64,000 nucleotides of DNA, from assembly GCA_902572695.1 (NCBI GenBank), contig CACGGZ010000001.1, forward strand, positions 1 to 64,000, in the 5' to 3' direction. Below, piece by piece: positions 39,843 through 53,150 of this stretch. Source of the DNA: an uncultured Pelagibacteraceae bacterium. Lineage in GTDB: Bacteria; Pseudomonadota; Alphaproteobacteria; Pelagibacterales; Pelagibacteraceae. Below the pieces are notes generated by a model. It saw only the letters and a list, made by a program, of their open reading frames with translations, had not been told where the DNA came from and did not search any database. A program made the position numbers and the translations under genes. Position 1 is the first letter of the stretch. Every line of letters begins with the position of its first letter.

Positions 39843-40709
39843 TTATTTCCACCTATTATGAGTTAATATCCATTGAGAGGGGTCTTTTAAAATCATTTCT
39901 TCTATAATTTTATTTAATTTTTTTGAGATATTGTACTTTTTATTAGTATCACTTTTGAATTGATCGATACGCAACGGTTGTTTTATTTCCATAGTAAATT
40001 CATTATTGTCTTTTCGTTTCAAGTAAATAGGTACAATATTACAATTATATTTAATTGCTAGTTGGGCTGGTAAGGTAGTTGTATAAGCTTCATGGCTAAA
40101 AAATTTAATTTTTTCACCCTCGCTTAATCTTTGATCAATCATTAAAGCAATACAAAATTTTTTATCAAGGTAATCTATTGCTTGTTTTAGTCCCTTCATA
40201 CCTTTAACAAATTGATTTTTACAAACATATTTTTTTCTAATATTAGTCATTAAAGGATTTATCAGATAATTATTTAGCGGTCGATAAAGAATTGCTAAAT
40301 TTATATTTTTTTTTACTAACTCCATCGACATCAATTCAAAATTAGAAAAGTGACCAGATACAAATATAACTGGTTTATTATCTTCTTTAATTTTATCAAG
40401 CATCTCTAATCCTGAAATTTTTACATGATTAAGACTTTTTTTAAATTCTTTAAGAAAAAAATATTCGACAAAAGTTTTAGCATAATTTGACCACATCTTT
40501 TCAATTAACACTTTTTTTTCTTTTTCTTTCAAATTAGGTAAAATGTAGCTCAAATTTTTTTTTATAATTTTTTCAGATCTAAAAAATTTTCCAAGTAAAT
40601 TAAAAATTTTAGAAAATAACACTCTACTTAAATTGACACCTAGAGTTTTTATGATAATCATAAATAGGTAAACAAAAACTGCTTGAAGAAAATACCCTAA
40701 ATGTTTCAT
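39843..40709 (-). CDS. lpxL: lipid A biosynthesis lauroyl acyltransferase (LpxL/HtrB family)
   Basis: VSGHFSNFELM, ALMIDQRLSEG, followed upstream on the same strand by lpxK/waaA. Confidence 0.85.
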   Translation of the reverse strand: MKHLGYFLQAVFVYLFMIIIKTLGVNLSRVLFSKIFNLLGKFFRSEKIIKKNLSYILPNLKEKEKKVLIEKMWSNYAKTFVEYFFLKEFKKSLNHVKISGLEMLDKIKEDNKPVIFVSGHFSNFELMSMELVKKNINLAILYRPLNNYLINPLMTNIRKKYVCKNQFVKGMKGLKQAIDYLDKKFCIALMIDQRLSEGEKIKFFSHEAYTTTLPAQLAIKYNCNIVPIYLKRKDNNEFTMEIKQPLRIDQFKSDTNKKYNISKKLNKIIEEMILKDPSQWILTHNRWK

Positions 40710-41629
40710 TATAAAAACTTCTTTATTTCTTCAAAAAATCTTTTTTCATTTTCGATAGATAGCTTTATTTTTAAGAACTTAATATTTTTTTTATCTTTAT
40801 TTTTAATCCTAAAATAATCTTTCTCTGTTGTAATAATCATTAATTTTTCCTTTTTTGCCTCAAATTTTATTTTTTTTAGATCCTCATCTTTAAAATCGTA
40901 ATGATCTGGAAAACTATATCTCTTTAATATCTTAATTCTATTTTTTTCTAAGATATCATAAAAGTCATCAGAATTTCCAATACCGCAAAATGCTAACACT
41001 CTTTTTCCCCTTAAATTCTTATGATTTACAGGCAAATATTTTGAGTAATATATTTTTATATAAGGGTGTATTTCCAAAAGTTTATTTTCAAATTTTTTAT
41101 CTTTTTTTCCATTGATAACCGCAAAGTTACATTTTTTTACTGAATTTAAAGGCTCTCTTAAAGGCCCAGAGGGTAGAGTGAAGCCGTTTCCGATTAATTT
41201 ACTTGTTTTGAAACAAATTATATTTATATCAGCGTTAATATTAGGATCTTGCATTCCATCATCAAGAATTATTAATTTCGATTTTTTTTTTATTGCCTCA
41301 TTAATTGCATCTACTCTGGACTTATTTATAAAAAAATTATTTACGTAATGCTTAGTTAAATTAATTTCGTCTTGATGACTATTATAAAATTTCTTGATTA
41401 CTGCAGCCTTATGTTTGTAAAGTTCATCGTAAATCTTTATCACAAGAGGTGTTTTTCCAGTGCCACCTACATATATATTTCCAACACAAATAATTGGTTG
41501 TTCAAAAAATTTTTTGTTCACAAAATTATTGAATATTTTAATTACAATCTGAGAAAATATTGAAATAGGTAAAAGCAATATAGAAACAAAATTTTTACTT
41601 TTCCAAAATAACGGTTCATTAAGTTTCAT
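40709..41629 (-). CDS. lpxK: tetraacyldisaccharide 4'-kinase
   Basis: CVGNIYVGGTGKTPLVIKI, ILDDGMQDP, GIGNSDDFYDIL. Confidence 0.9.
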   Translation of the reverse strand: MKLNEPLFWKSKNFVSILLLPISIFSQIVIKIFNNFVNKKFFEQPIICVGNIYVGGTGKTPLVIKIYDELYKHKAAVIKKFYNSHQDEINLTKHYVNNFFINKSRVDAINEAIKKKSKLIILDDGMQDPNINADINIICFKTSKLIGNGFTLPSGPLREPLNSVKKCNFAVINGKKDKKFENKLLEIHPYIKIYYSKYLPVNHKNLRGKRVLAFCGIGNSDDFYDILEKNRIKILKRYSFPDHYDFKDEDLKKIKFEAKKEKLMIITTEKDYFRIKNKDKKNIKFLKIKLSIENEKRFFEEIKKFL

Positions 41630-42897
41630 TTTATTAAAAGTTTTTTAGTTGAGTAAATAGTTTTCTTAAAAATTTGATTTCCCATTTTATTCATAAACAG
41701 TACTCTCTTTTTGTTCAATTTATTTCTTAACTTAAAATCAATTTTTATATTTCTAAATAAATCCTCAGAATTTTTTATTTGGGAAGAAATATTTTTTCCT
41801 TTTAAAATAGAATATATATCTTTAAAATTTGATATGTATTCTCCATGATAAATTCTACAACCTAGCCTAGCAGCTTCAATTGGATTTTGACCACTATCGT
41901 TTTTTAATTTTTCAATGGTAGATTTACCAATAAATACACTTTTACAATATTTAAAAAAATCATTCATTGCACCGAAAGAATTAACTATTATTACCTCAGG
42001 TTTGCCAATTATTTTTTCCCCCTTAATCCAAATTTGAGTTTTCAAATTGTGAGAATAACAAACTTTATTAATATTTTGAATGTTATCTAAATGTCTTGGT
42101 ATCAATACAGTAATAACATTATTAAAATTTTTTTTTAACATTAAATGAGTATTAATTGACAGAACCTCCTCACCAGGATGAATACTAGCAGCGCACCACA
42201 CGTTGTACTTTTCCAAGCTCTTTAAATGTTTTTGATTGTTTTTATCTTTTTTATCATAAGGTATAAATTTCAAATTACCAAAATCTTTAATTTTTTTTGC
42301 CTTGAAATCTCTTAAAAAGTATTTTGTTTCTTTATTTGCGACTAAAAAAAAATCAAAGACTGAAAAAATATCCACAGCAAAATTTTTGACAATTTTCCAT
42401 CTTCTAAAAGATTTTTTTGTAATTCTAGCATTAAATAAAGCTATTGGTATTCTTTTGCTTCTTATATTAGATAAATAGTTTGGCCAAATTTCTGAGTCCA
42501 GAAAAATTATTCCTTTAGGTTTCCATTTTTTTAAAAAATTTTTTATGAGAAAGTTGATGTCAAGAGGCAAAAATTTATGTACGACATTTCTCGATTTAAA
42601 TTCTTTTTCCACCAAACGGGCAGAGCTGAGGGTTGAGGTAGTTATAAGAAAATTTACATTTTTCTTTTTTAAAAAATAATTTATTACAGGAAAAAAAGTT
42701 CTTATTTCACCCACACTCGCGCCATGAACCCATAAAGTATTTTTTTTTTTATTTTTTTTTAAATCGGTATTATTTAAAAAAATTTTTTCACCAAATCTTT
42801 TAGGATCTTCTTTATTAAAAAATTTTCTAAAATAAATAAGAATAATTAAGAAAGGGTATAATATTAAAGTAATATAATTATATATTCTTATCATCAA
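41626..42897 (-). CDS. waaA: 3-deoxy-D-manno-octulosonic acid transferase
   Basis: LWVHGASVGEIRTFFPVI, ARLVEKEF, ASIHPGEEV, GQNPIEAARLG. Confidence 0.9.
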   Translation of the reverse strand: MMIRIYNYITLILYPFLIILIYFRKFFNKEDPKRFGEKIFLNNTDLKKNKKKNTLWVHGASVGEIRTFFPVINYFLKKKNVNFLITTSTLSSARLVEKEFKSRNVVHKFLPLDINFLIKNFLKKWKPKGIIFLDSEIWPNYLSNIRSKRIPIALFNARITKKSFRRWKIVKNFAVDIFSVFDFFLVANKETKYFLRDFKAKKIKDFGNLKFIPYDKKDKNNQKHLKSLEKYNVWCAASIHPGEEVLSINTHLMLKKNFNNVITVLIPRHLDNIQNINKVCYSHNLKTQIWIKGEKIIGKPEVIIVNSFGAMNDFFKYCKSVFIGKSTIEKLKNDSGQNPIEAARLGCRIYHGEYISNFKDIYSILKGKNISSQIKNSEDLFRNIKIDFKLRNKLNKKRVLFMNKMGNQIFKKTIYSTKKLLIK

Positions 42898-42899
42898 TT

Positions 42900-44642
42900 T
42901 TAATTAAGTTGTTTTTGATATAAGGATTTATATTCTTTACATTTTTTAAGCAAAGCTTCATGTGTGCCAGCATCAATTATATTTCCCTCTTTTATAACAA
43001 ATATTTTTTCGGCACTTAAAATTGTCGACAACCTATGAGCTATTACTAAAGTTGTTTTATTTTTTGTTAAATTTTTGATAGCATTTTGAATGATTTCTTC
43101 GGATTCTGCGTCCAAAGATGATGTAGCTTCGTCGAGTAATATTATAGGTGATTTCTTTAAAATTGCTCTTGCAATTGATATTCGTTGTTTTTGACCACCT
43201 GATAGTTTGATACCGTTCTCTCCTATAATTGTGTTTAACTTGTTTGGTAATTTATCTATAAATTCAGAAGCCGCAGCAAATTTACAGGCGTCTGCAACTT
43301 CCTGTTCGCTCGCAGAGCTATTAGCATATTTTATGTTAGCAAGAACGGTTTGATCGAAGAGTACTATATCTTGACTTACTAACGATATGTTTCTTCTTAA
43401 TGAATTTAAATTAACTTTTTTTATGTTTTGTCCGTCAATTTTTATTTCACCGTTTTGAGGGTCATAAAATCTTGGTAACAAATTTAAAATTGTACTTTTT
43501 CCAGCACCACTGTGACCAACAAATGCGACCATAGTGCCTCCTTTAATATCTAAATTAATATTTTTTATAGCTCTTTCTTTGGTATTTTTATAAGCAAAAC
43601 CAATATTCTCATATTCAATATTACACTTATTTATATTTATAGGTGGTAAACTATCATCATTTTTTACCTCAATTGGCTCATCAATAACGGCAAAAATTCG
43701 TTTAGCCGAGGCAGCGCCTTGATATGCTGTCATATTAATGGTTGCTAAAGACCTAACAGGTTGATAGGCGAGCATCATTGCTGCTAAAAAAGAGAAAAAT
43801 TGATTAACTTCTAACTCTCCAGAAGAAATCAGTTTTCCCGAATAGAAAATAAACCCAGCGATCATGATACCTGTTAGAATTTCCATTATTGGGGTAGCTC
43901 TAATTAAAATTTTATTAATTTTAATATTTTTATCTACCATTAAATCAATTTTCTTACCTGCATTTGACAACTCAGCGGTTTCTTTCTGATAAATTCTAAT
44001 CATTCTTGAGCCTTTTATTATCTCGCTTAAAAAAGATGCAAAATTTCCTGTAACTTCCCCAGCCTCACTTGTGGCCTTACCAATTCTTTTTCCTAATGAT
44101 TTTGCTAAAATTGCAGCTAGGGGCATCATAATTAAAGCGAATATTGCTAATTTCCAATTTTGATAAAACATCAAAAAAGTTAGAGCAAATAAAGTGAAAC
44201 TGTCTTTCATTAAGTTTAAAACTCCAACACTTACTAAATTTTGAACCATTCCACAGTCATACATCATATTACCAACATATTTTCCAGAGTGTCTATTATC
44301 CAAAGTTTGTACATCAGAAATTAAAATATTTTTGGAAATTCTGTTTTGTAATTCTCCTGTGATTTTTCCCCCTATACCAATTATAAGTGATCTTGCGAAA
44401 TATAAAGAAATCCCTTTTGATGAAAAAGCTAGTATTATTGCAATTGGTATTAATGCAGCTAAAGTTTGATCCTTATCTATAAAAACTTTTTTTACCGCTG
44501 GATCTAATAACCACGCAGTTGCTGAAGTGCTTAAAGCAACAACTATAGATAATAATAGAGCTAAAAAGATATTTTTCAAATATTTTTTCACATGCTCTTT
44601 ATAAAGCCTCTTTAAAATTTTTATTAATTCCTCTTTTTTCAT
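42900..44642 (-). CDS. msbA: lipid A export permease/ATP-binding protein
   Basis: Type I ABC exporter with fused NBD (GHSGAGKST, LSGGQKQR), between waaA and ubiA. Confidence 0.88.
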   Translation of the reverse strand: MKKEELIKILKRLYKEHVKKYLKNIFLALLLSIVVALSTSATAWLLDPAVKKVFIDKDQTLAALIPIAIILAFSSKGISLYFARSLIIGIGGKITGELQNRISKNILISDVQTLDNRHSGKYVGNMMYDCGMVQNLVSVGVLNLMKDSFTLFALTFLMFYQNWKLAIFALIMMPLAAILAKSLGKRIGKATSEAGEVTGNFASFLSEIIKGSRMIRIYQKETAELSNAGKKIDLMVDKNIKINKILIRATPIMEILTGIMIAGFIFYSGKLISSGELEVNQFFSFLAAMMLAYQPVRSLATINMTAYQGAASAKRIFAVIDEPIEVKNDDSLPPININKCNIEYENIGFAYKNTKERAIKNINLDIKGGTMVAFVGHSGAGKSTILNLLPRFYDPQNGEIKIDGQNIKKVNLNSLRRNISLVSQDIVLFDQTVLANIKYANSSASEQEVADACKFAAASEFIDKLPNKLNTIIGENGIKLSGGQKQRISIARAILKKSPIILLDEATSSLDAESEEIIQNAIKNLTKNKTTLVIAHRLSTILSAEKIFVIKEGNIIDAGTHEALLKKCKEYKSLYQKQLN

Positions 44643-44645
44643 TGC

Positions 44646-45497
44646 TTAAAATGATATTGATAAAAATAAAAATAATCCTGACAAATTATTAATTTTAAAA
44701 GCGTCTAAGCAAGTCTTTGGATTATCTTTTTTAAAATAAATTATTTGAAATAATAATGATGAAATAAATAAAATAAAAAATAAACTAAAAAAGTTAATTC
44801 CAATTTTAAAACTAAATAAGTAAGTAAGTATAATTATTGAAACGAAATAACACAAAAAAACGAAAATTTTTATATTCTCTTTGAATTTAATTGCAGTTGA
44901 TTTTATACCTATAATTTCGTCATCAGACATATCTTGCACCCCGTAAATAGTGTCATAGCCCAATGTCCAAAATATGGCCGCAAGATACAAAGCGACAATT
45001 TCATAGTTAATTTGATTGTCCATTGCGAACCAAGCCATTATTATACCCCAATTAAAAGTCAGCCCTAAAAATAATTGAGGCCAATATGTTATTCTTTTCA
45101 TAAAAGGGTAACTAAAAGCCAGAATCATTGAAGACATACCTAGTAAAATAGTTTTATGATTAAATTGAATTAAAACTAAAAAAGCTATTGAGCAAAGAAT
45201 TAAAACATATGAAGAGGCTTTTTTTATACCTATCTCGCCAGAAGCTAAAGGTCTTTTCTTTGTTCTCTCAACTTTTTGATCTAAATCTTTGTCAACAATA
45301 TCATTTACAATACAACCAGCGCTTCTCATAAGAACTGATCCTAAGAAGAACAATAATAAATAAAAAAAGTAATTCGAATTCTGAACCCCATAATGAACTG
45401 CGTAATTTAATCCCCAAGCACAAGGCCAAAACAAAAGCATAAAACCAATGGGCTTGTTCAACCTTGTTAACTCTATAAATATTTTAAGATCATGCAT
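44646..45497 (-). CDS. ubiA: 4-hydroxybenzoate polyprenyltransferase
   Basis: RSAGCIVNDIVDKDLDQKVERTKKRPLASG, DTIYGVQDMSDDEIIGIKST. Confidence 0.92.
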   Translation of the reverse strand: MHDLKIFIELTRLNKPIGFMLLFWPCAWGLNYAVHYGVQNSNYFFYLLLFFLGSVLMRSAGCIVNDIVDKDLDQKVERTKKRPLASGEIGIKKASSYVLILCSIAFLVLIQFNHKTILLGMSSMILAFSYPFMKRITYWPQLFLGLTFNWGIIMAWFAMDNQINYEIVALYLAAIFWTLGYDTIYGVQDMSDDEIIGIKSTAIKFKENIKIFVFLCYFVSIIILTYLFSFKIGINFFSLFFILFISSLLFQIIYFKKDNPKTCLDAFKINNLSGLFLFLSISF

Positions 45498-45550
45498 GAA
45501 ATATTACTTGTAAATATCAAACACTAACTACATAATCAATTTGATTCGAT

Positions 45551-45961
45551 ATGGATATTGATTACACAGTAGCTGCATTAATGTTTCCAGCAATACCTTT
45601 AATGATGACGATGTATAGCAACAGATTTCACACGTTGAGTGCATTAATTCGAAAACTTCATGATCAGTACACTTTTGAAAAAAAAACACCACCAGAATGG
45701 GAAAATCAATTACATGTTCTTAACAAAAGAACTAATTATTTAAAATATGTAATGGGCTTCTCTTCTTTTGGGTTTCTTTTCAATATGCTCACCGTCCTTC
45801 TTCTATATCTAAATTTAGTTTTTTACGCCAGATTAAGCTTCGCTTCTTGTTGTGTTTGTATGATAGTTTCGATTTTTTTATTTTTGCAAGAGGTCAGAAT
45901 GTCAAATGAAGCCTTAAAGTATCACCTAAGCGATATGGACTCAATGAAAAAAGATTTTTAA
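45551..45961 (+). CDS. DUF2721-like membrane protein
   Basis: Three hydrophobic segments, R..HTLSALIRKLHDQY pattern. Confidence 0.7.
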   Translation: MDIDYTVAALMFPAIPLMMTMYSNRFHTLSALIRKLHDQYTFEKKTPPEWENQLHVLNKRTNYLKYVMGFSSFGFLFNMLTVLLLYLNLVFYARLSFASCCVCMIVSIFLFLQEVRMSNEALKYHLSDMDSMKKDF

Positions 45962-46224
45962 TTATTTTTTAATAAAACTTTTTTTTTATAAATAGAAACT
46001 CCCGTCACTATTTTATGTTTATATGATTCATTAAATGTTACAAGTTGCCATCCTTTCATTCTTTTCTTAATTTTTTTTAAATTTTCCTCTTTCCAATGAT
46101 TATTTGTACTTTCATTTTTCCAAGTTTTTTTTTCCTCATCAGTTCTTGCACATCCATAGCAATAACCTGTTAAAGGATCTGTTTTACAAATACTAATACA
46201 TGGAGAAATAATTCTTTTATTCAT
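45958..46224 (-). CDS. DUF1289 family protein
   Basis: SPCISICKTDPLTGYCYGCARTDEEKKTW cysteine motif. Confidence 0.82.
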   Translation of the reverse strand: MNKRIISPCISICKTDPLTGYCYGCARTDEEKKTWKNESTNNHWKEENLKKIKKRMKGWQLVTFNESYKHKIVTGVSIYKKKVLLKNN

Positions 46225-47198
46225 TACGGTATTAGAATTGCAGGGCCAAGAATTTTTCTAGACTCTAAATCTTCATGAGCTTTTTTAGCGTCCTCAAGCT
46301 TGTATTCTTTAAAGATTTTTATTTTAATTTTACCAAATTTAACTTTTTCAAAAATTTCATCTGCTCCGGCTTGTAACTCTTCTCTATTTGTAAAATAATG
46401 ACCTATTGTTGGTCTTGTCAAAAATAAGCTTTTGGATTGAATATCTTTTGGAACATTGACAGGATCTAAGGGGCCAGATGCATTTCCAAAACTGATTAAC
46501 ATTCCTCTTGGCCTCAAACATGCCAAAGATCCTTTAAATGTTTTTTTACCAACGCCGTCAAATACAGCCGGCACACCCACATTATTTGTCAGTTTCATTA
46601 CTTCCTCCTCAAATTTCATTTTTGAGTAATTTATTACATGTTTATATCCGTGCTCTTTTGCTATTTTTATTTTTTCATCCGAACCAACTGTGCCTATTAC
46701 ATTTGCTCCAATGCTATTAGCCCATTGTGCAAATATTTGCCCAACACCTCCAGCAGCTGCGTGAAATAAAACAGTTTCACCAGCTTTTAAATGATAAGTT
46801 TTACTTAGAAGGTAATTTGTTGTCAGGCCTTTAGTCATTAATGAAGCTGCTACTTTGTGATTAATTCCATCTGGAATTTTTACCGCAATCTTCTCAGGAA
46901 TAATTCTTTGTTGTGCGTAAGCTCCAATTGGCATTGATGCATAGGCAACATTATCCCCTTTATTAAATTCTTTTACGTTTGCACCGACTTCATCAATTTT
47001 TCCTGCAGCTTCTAGACCAATACCACTAGGCATAGGTAAAGAGTAGAGACCAGATCTATGGTAAGTATCTATGTAATTTAAACCAATAGCCAAGTTAGTA
47101 ATTTTTATTTCATTTGGTCCTGGCGAACCAACTTTAGTATCTGTTAGCTCCAAAACTTCTGGTCCACCGGGTTTTTTTATAATAATCGATCTAGACAT
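46224..47198 (-). CDS. NADPH:quinone oxidoreductase (zinc-less MDR family)
   Basis: LFHAAAGGVGQIFAQWA, GLEAAGKIDEVG. Confidence 0.9.
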   Translation of the reverse strand: MSRSIIIKKPGGPEVLELTDTKVGSPGPNEIKITNLAIGLNYIDTYHRSGLYSLPMPSGIGLEAAGKIDEVGANVKEFNKGDNVAYASMPIGAYAQQRIIPEKIAVKIPDGINHKVAASLMTKGLTTNYLLSKTYHLKAGETVLFHAAAGGVGQIFAQWANSIGANVIGTVGSDEKIKIAKEHGYKHVINYSKMKFEEEVMKLTNNVGVPAVFDGVGKKTFKGSLACLRPRGMLISFGNASGPLDPVNVPKDIQSKSLFLTRPTIGHYFTNREELQAGADEIFEKVKFGKIKIKIFKEYKLEDAKKAHEDLESRKILGPAILIP

Positions 47199-47220
47199 TT
47201 AAAAGAAAATACTTGAACAC

Positions 47221-48063
47221 TTAATATTTTGCAAATTTTCCTTCATTATAATCTTTTATAGCTTCAAGTATTTCAGCTTTAGTGTTCATTACAAATGGCC
47301 CACCTCTAGCGATGGGTTCTCCAATAGGCTTACCAGCTATAAATAAAAATTCAGATTTTTTGTTTGCTAAAATTTTGAGCTTAATGCCTCGTTCTAGCAA
47401 AATTAAGCTTGAGTCAGTTGTTTTCTCATGTTTTTTATTACCAATTATCAGTTCACCTTTTAGCAAGTATATAAAAGAGTTATGTTCTTTAGGAACATCA
47501 TAATCAAAAACTTTTCCCTCTTCTAAAACTACATGAATATATATTGGCTCAACGTTGTGATTTTTTTCTGGACCTTCAGCTTTTTTGTACTTTCCTGCAA
47601 TTACTTTTACTATTTTCTCGTTGTCTTTATGAATTCCAAGCTCATTACCCTTTATATAAAGATATTCAGGTTTATTCTTTTTTAATTTAGCGGGCATATT
47701 GATCCATAATTGAAAGCCTAATAATTTTCCTTCTTTCATAGCAGGCATTTCAGAGTGAATAATTCCTCTACCAGTTTTCATCCATTGCACATCTCCTGAA
47801 GTCATTATACCTTCGGCACCGGTACTGTCTTGGTGTTTAAATCCTCCATTAAGCATATATGTTACAGTTTCTATTCCTCTATGAGGATGTGGAGGAAATC
47901 CTGCAATATAATCATCTTTATTTTCAGATCCAAACTCGTCAAGCATCAGAAAAGGATCAATATAATCTGCCTCGGGAGTTCCTATACTTCTTTTTAATTT
48001 TACACCCGCACCATCTGAAGCATTCAGGGCTTTAATTATTTTTTTTACTTCGATCTGTGACAT
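47221..48063 (-). CDS. pirin family protein
   Basis: FPPHPHRGIETVTYMLNGGFKHQDSTG, GRGIIHSEMP. Confidence 0.92.
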   Translation of the reverse strand: MSQIEVKKIIKALNASDGAGVKLKRSIGTPEADYIDPFLMLDEFGSENKDDYIAGFPPHPHRGIETVTYMLNGGFKHQDSTGAEGIMTSGDVQWMKTGRGIIHSEMPAMKEGKLLGFQLWINMPAKLKKNKPEYLYIKGNELGIHKDNEKIVKVIAGKYKKAEGPEKNHNVEPIYIHVVLEEGKVFDYDVPKEHNSFIYLLKGELIIGNKKHEKTTDSSLILLERGIKLKILANKKSEFLFIAGKPIGEPIARGGPFVMNTKAEILEAIKDYNEGKFAKY

Positions 48064-48084
48064 TTAAATATTTATATAAGAAGT

Positions 48085-48744
48085 TTAAACTATATCAAGT
48101 AGCTGCGATAAATTGTTAATCTCATTTTTTGGCTTATAATCAAGAATATCAAATACTGATTTGTTCCTATTTACCCAAATAGAATTATAACCGTAGTTTC
48201 CACCTCCTGAAACGTCCCAAGTGTTAGCACTCAAAAAAAATATTTCATCAGCTTTTAAATCATATTTTTTAACTGGAATTTCATAAACTTTCGAGTGAGG
48301 TTTATAAACCTTTACCTCTTCAATAGAAAAAAGGTCATCAAAAAAATTATTTAGACCATTGCTCGTAACTAGTTCTCTTAATAGAGCAGGTGTCCCATTA
48401 GAAAGAATAGCAAGTTTAAATTTTCTTTTTTTTAAATTATTCAAAACCTGTTTAACTTCTGGATACGGAGACAAAATCTTGTAAAGATTTAGTAATTCAT
48501 TTCTCATACTTTTATCTATATTAAATATCTTCATTGATTTATCTAAACTATCTTCTGTGATTTCCCAGAAGTTTCTGTGTCTTTTCATTAAACTTCTAAG
48601 CCAAGTATATTCAAGTTGAGTTGTTCTCCAAAAATTTGCAAACTCTTCCCATCTGTCACCAATTTTATCTTTACATTTTTCTGCAGCAGAATTTACATCG
48701 AACAGCGTACCATAAGCATCAAATACAACAGATTTTATTTTCAT
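48085..48744 (-). CDS. haloacid dehalogenase type II
   Basis: VVFDAYGTLFDVNSAAEKC, LAILSNGTPALL, SANTWDVSGGGNYGYNSIWVNR. Confidence 0.9.
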   Translation of the reverse strand: MKIKSVVFDAYGTLFDVNSAAEKCKDKIGDRWEEFANFWRTTQLEYTWLRSLMKRHRNFWEITEDSLDKSMKIFNIDKSMRNELLNLYKILSPYPEVKQVLNNLKKRKFKLAILSNGTPALLRELVTSNGLNNFFDDLFSIEEVKVYKPHSKVYEIPVKKYDLKADEIFFLSANTWDVSGGGNYGYNSIWVNRNKSVFDILDYKPKNEINNLSQLLDIV

Positions 48745-48747
48745 ATT

Positions 48748-48987
48748 TTATTTTATATTGTGAGAACCATCACACAAAGGTTGATCATTCGTTTGTTTAC
48801 ATGTGCAGAAAAAAACTTTTTTTGACTGATCAGCCAAAAATTTAAATGGTGCAAAATCAGTTCCTTTATGCGAACCATCACAAAAAGGTTGTTTTGAACT
48901 TAAGCCACATGTGCACCAAAAATAAGATTTTCCTTCTATCAAATCAATACCCACTGGAGACTCTCCAGCTCTCTTACCTTTTTTCAT
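48748..48987 (-). CDS. CDGSH iron-sulfur domain protein (two CDGSH motifs)
   Basis: CTCGLSSKQPFCDGSHKGT and CTCKQTNDQPLCDGSHNIK. Confidence 0.92.
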   Translation of the reverse strand: MKKGKRAGESPVGIDLIEGKSYFWCTCGLSSKQPFCDGSHKGTDFAPFKFLADQSKKVFFCTCKQTNDQPLCDGSHNIK

Positions 48988-49032
48988 TATTGATCCTTTA
49001 TATATTTAAAATTTATTTATATTATATAACAA

Positions 49033-49743
49033 ATGAATATTAGATTATATCATCTTGACAGTATACAGGAAAATACAACAAGTTTATTAAGTAAGGAACA
49101 TACCCATTATGTTGTAAACGTTATGCGTCTAAAAAAAGGGTCATACTTAAATTTTTTTAATAAAAATGGAGAATGGAAAAGTAAAATAATTTTTTTAGAT
49201 AAAGATAGAGTTGAGGTAAAATTTTTAGAAAAAATAAAGTTTCCAAATAATTTATCAAACGTTGAGCTGGCAATTTGCTTAGTAAAAAAAAATCCAATGG
49301 AAAATATTTTGCAAAAGGTTACTGAACTCGGTGTAAGGAAAATTATACCGTTGGTATCGGAAAGAACTGAGGTTAAAGAATTAAATCAAGAGCGAGCTAA
49401 GAAAATAGTTGTTGAGGCTACTGAGCAATCCAACCAACTTTCGCCTCCTGAAATCTCTGAAGTTGTTAAACTAAAAGATTTTTTAGAAAGTTTAGACAAT
49501 TCAACTAAACTATTATTTGCCGACTTGAATTCAAAAGATAAGTTGAAAATTTCAGATTTTAAAGATAATAAAAACTTAACAATCCTCATTGGCCCAGAGG
49601 GTGACTTTTCTCCTTCAGAACGAGAATTTATTTTATCGTTTGCTATGGTAATACCTTTTACCATGTCAAAAAATATACTTAGGTCAGATACGGCTGCAAT
49701 AAGTGCCATTTCTCAGGTAAATTTAATCAATAATAAACCTTAA
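49033..49743 (+). CDS. rsmE: 16S rRNA (uracil1498-N3)-methyltransferase
   Basis: HTHYVVNVMRLKKGS, TEQSNQLSPPEI, LIGPEGDFSPSE, LGSDTAA-like LRSDTAAISAI. Confidence 0.92.
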   Translation: MNIRLYHLDSIQENTTSLLSKEHTHYVVNVMRLKKGSYLNFFNKNGEWKSKIIFLDKDRVEVKFLEKIKFPNNLSNVELAICLVKKNPMENILQKVTELGVRKIIPLVSERTEVKELNQERAKKIVVEATEQSNQLSPPEISEVVKLKDFLESLDNSTKLLFADLNSKDKLKISDFKDNKNLTILIGPEGDFSPSEREFILSFAMVIPFTMSKNILRSDTAAISAISQVNLINNKP

Positions 49744-49796
49744 TTGTCGCATTTATTGAATTTGTCAAAGTATTAAAAAGTTGTATAAAAAATAAA

Positions 49797-52225
<2,429 letters not shown>

Positions 52226-52226
52226 A

Positions 52227-53150
52227 TTGATACAAGCAAGCGCAAAAGCAAAATATAGTAAAACATCAACTTTTTATTTCGACTCATTTTTTAACTTAAT
52301 GAAACCAAGGGTGATGTCTTTAGTTTTGTTTACATGTGCGGTAGGCTTAATTATTGCTCCAAATGAAATAAGTTTCTTAAACTCGGCTATTTCTCTATTC
52401 GCAGTAGCTCTTGGAGCAGGCGCAGCAGGGACATTAAACATGTGGTATGAGTCTGATCTCGACGCTCTTATGACAAGAACATGCTTAAGACCAATCCCAA
52501 CAGGAAAAGTTACCAAGAATCAAGCCTTATTATTTGGAATTTTATTATCTTTTTTTTCAGTTTCTTTATTATTTTATTCATCTAATTTTTTGTCAGCTCT
52601 TTTACTTTTATTTACGATATGTTTTTATTTCTTCGTGTATACGGTCTGGCTTAAAAGACGAACTGTACAAAATATTGTTATCGGAGGGGCAGCCGGTGCA
52701 CTTCCACCAGTCATAGGTTGGACTGTTGTTACTGGGTCCTTGTCTTTAGAACCATTAATTTTATTTTTAATAATATTTCTATGGACACCATCACATTTTT
52801 GGGCTCTTAGTCTTTATAAATCTAAAGATTATAAAAAGGCTAAAATACCAATGTTGCCAGTCATCTATGGTCAAGAGAAAACTAAAAAGAATATTTTCTT
52901 GTACTCGATATTGATGTTGCCTGTTGTATCTGCTCCATATTACTTAAATTTTGCATCAAACGTTTATTTTTTTCCTTCGTTAATACTAACAATATATTAC
53001 ACTTACTTGTGCGCTTCTTTAGTAAAAACAAAAAAAAATAAAATTTCAAATTTTATAGCGAAAAAAATATTTGTTTTTTCAATTTTTTATTTATTTTCAA
53101 TTTTTTTATTAATTTTAATAGATAATTTGTTCAATTTAATTTATGGATAA
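52227..53150 (+). CDS. ctaB: protoheme IX farnesyltransferase
   Basis: LMKPRVMSLVLFT, NMWYESDLDALMTRTCLRPIPTG. Confidence 0.95.
   Translation: MIQASAKAKYSKTSTFYFDSFFNLMKPRVMSLVLFTCAVGLIIAPNEISFLNSAISLFAVALGAGAAGTLNMWYESDLDALMTRTCLRPIPTGKVTKNQALLFGILLSFFSVSLLFYSSNFLSALLLLFTICFYFFVYTVWLKRRTVQNIVIGGAAGALPPVIGWTVVTGSLSLEPLILFLIIFLWTPSHFWALSLYKSKDYKKAKIPMLPVIYGQEKTKKNIFLYSILMLPVVSAPYYLNFASNVYFFPSLILTIYYTYLCASLVKTKKNKISNFIAKKIFVFSIFYLFSIFLLILIDNLFNLIYG

Noticed and set aside
48616-49043. Plus-strand ORFs opposite the HAD and CDGSH genes
   Set aside because: Antisense to well-recognised proteins, no family match
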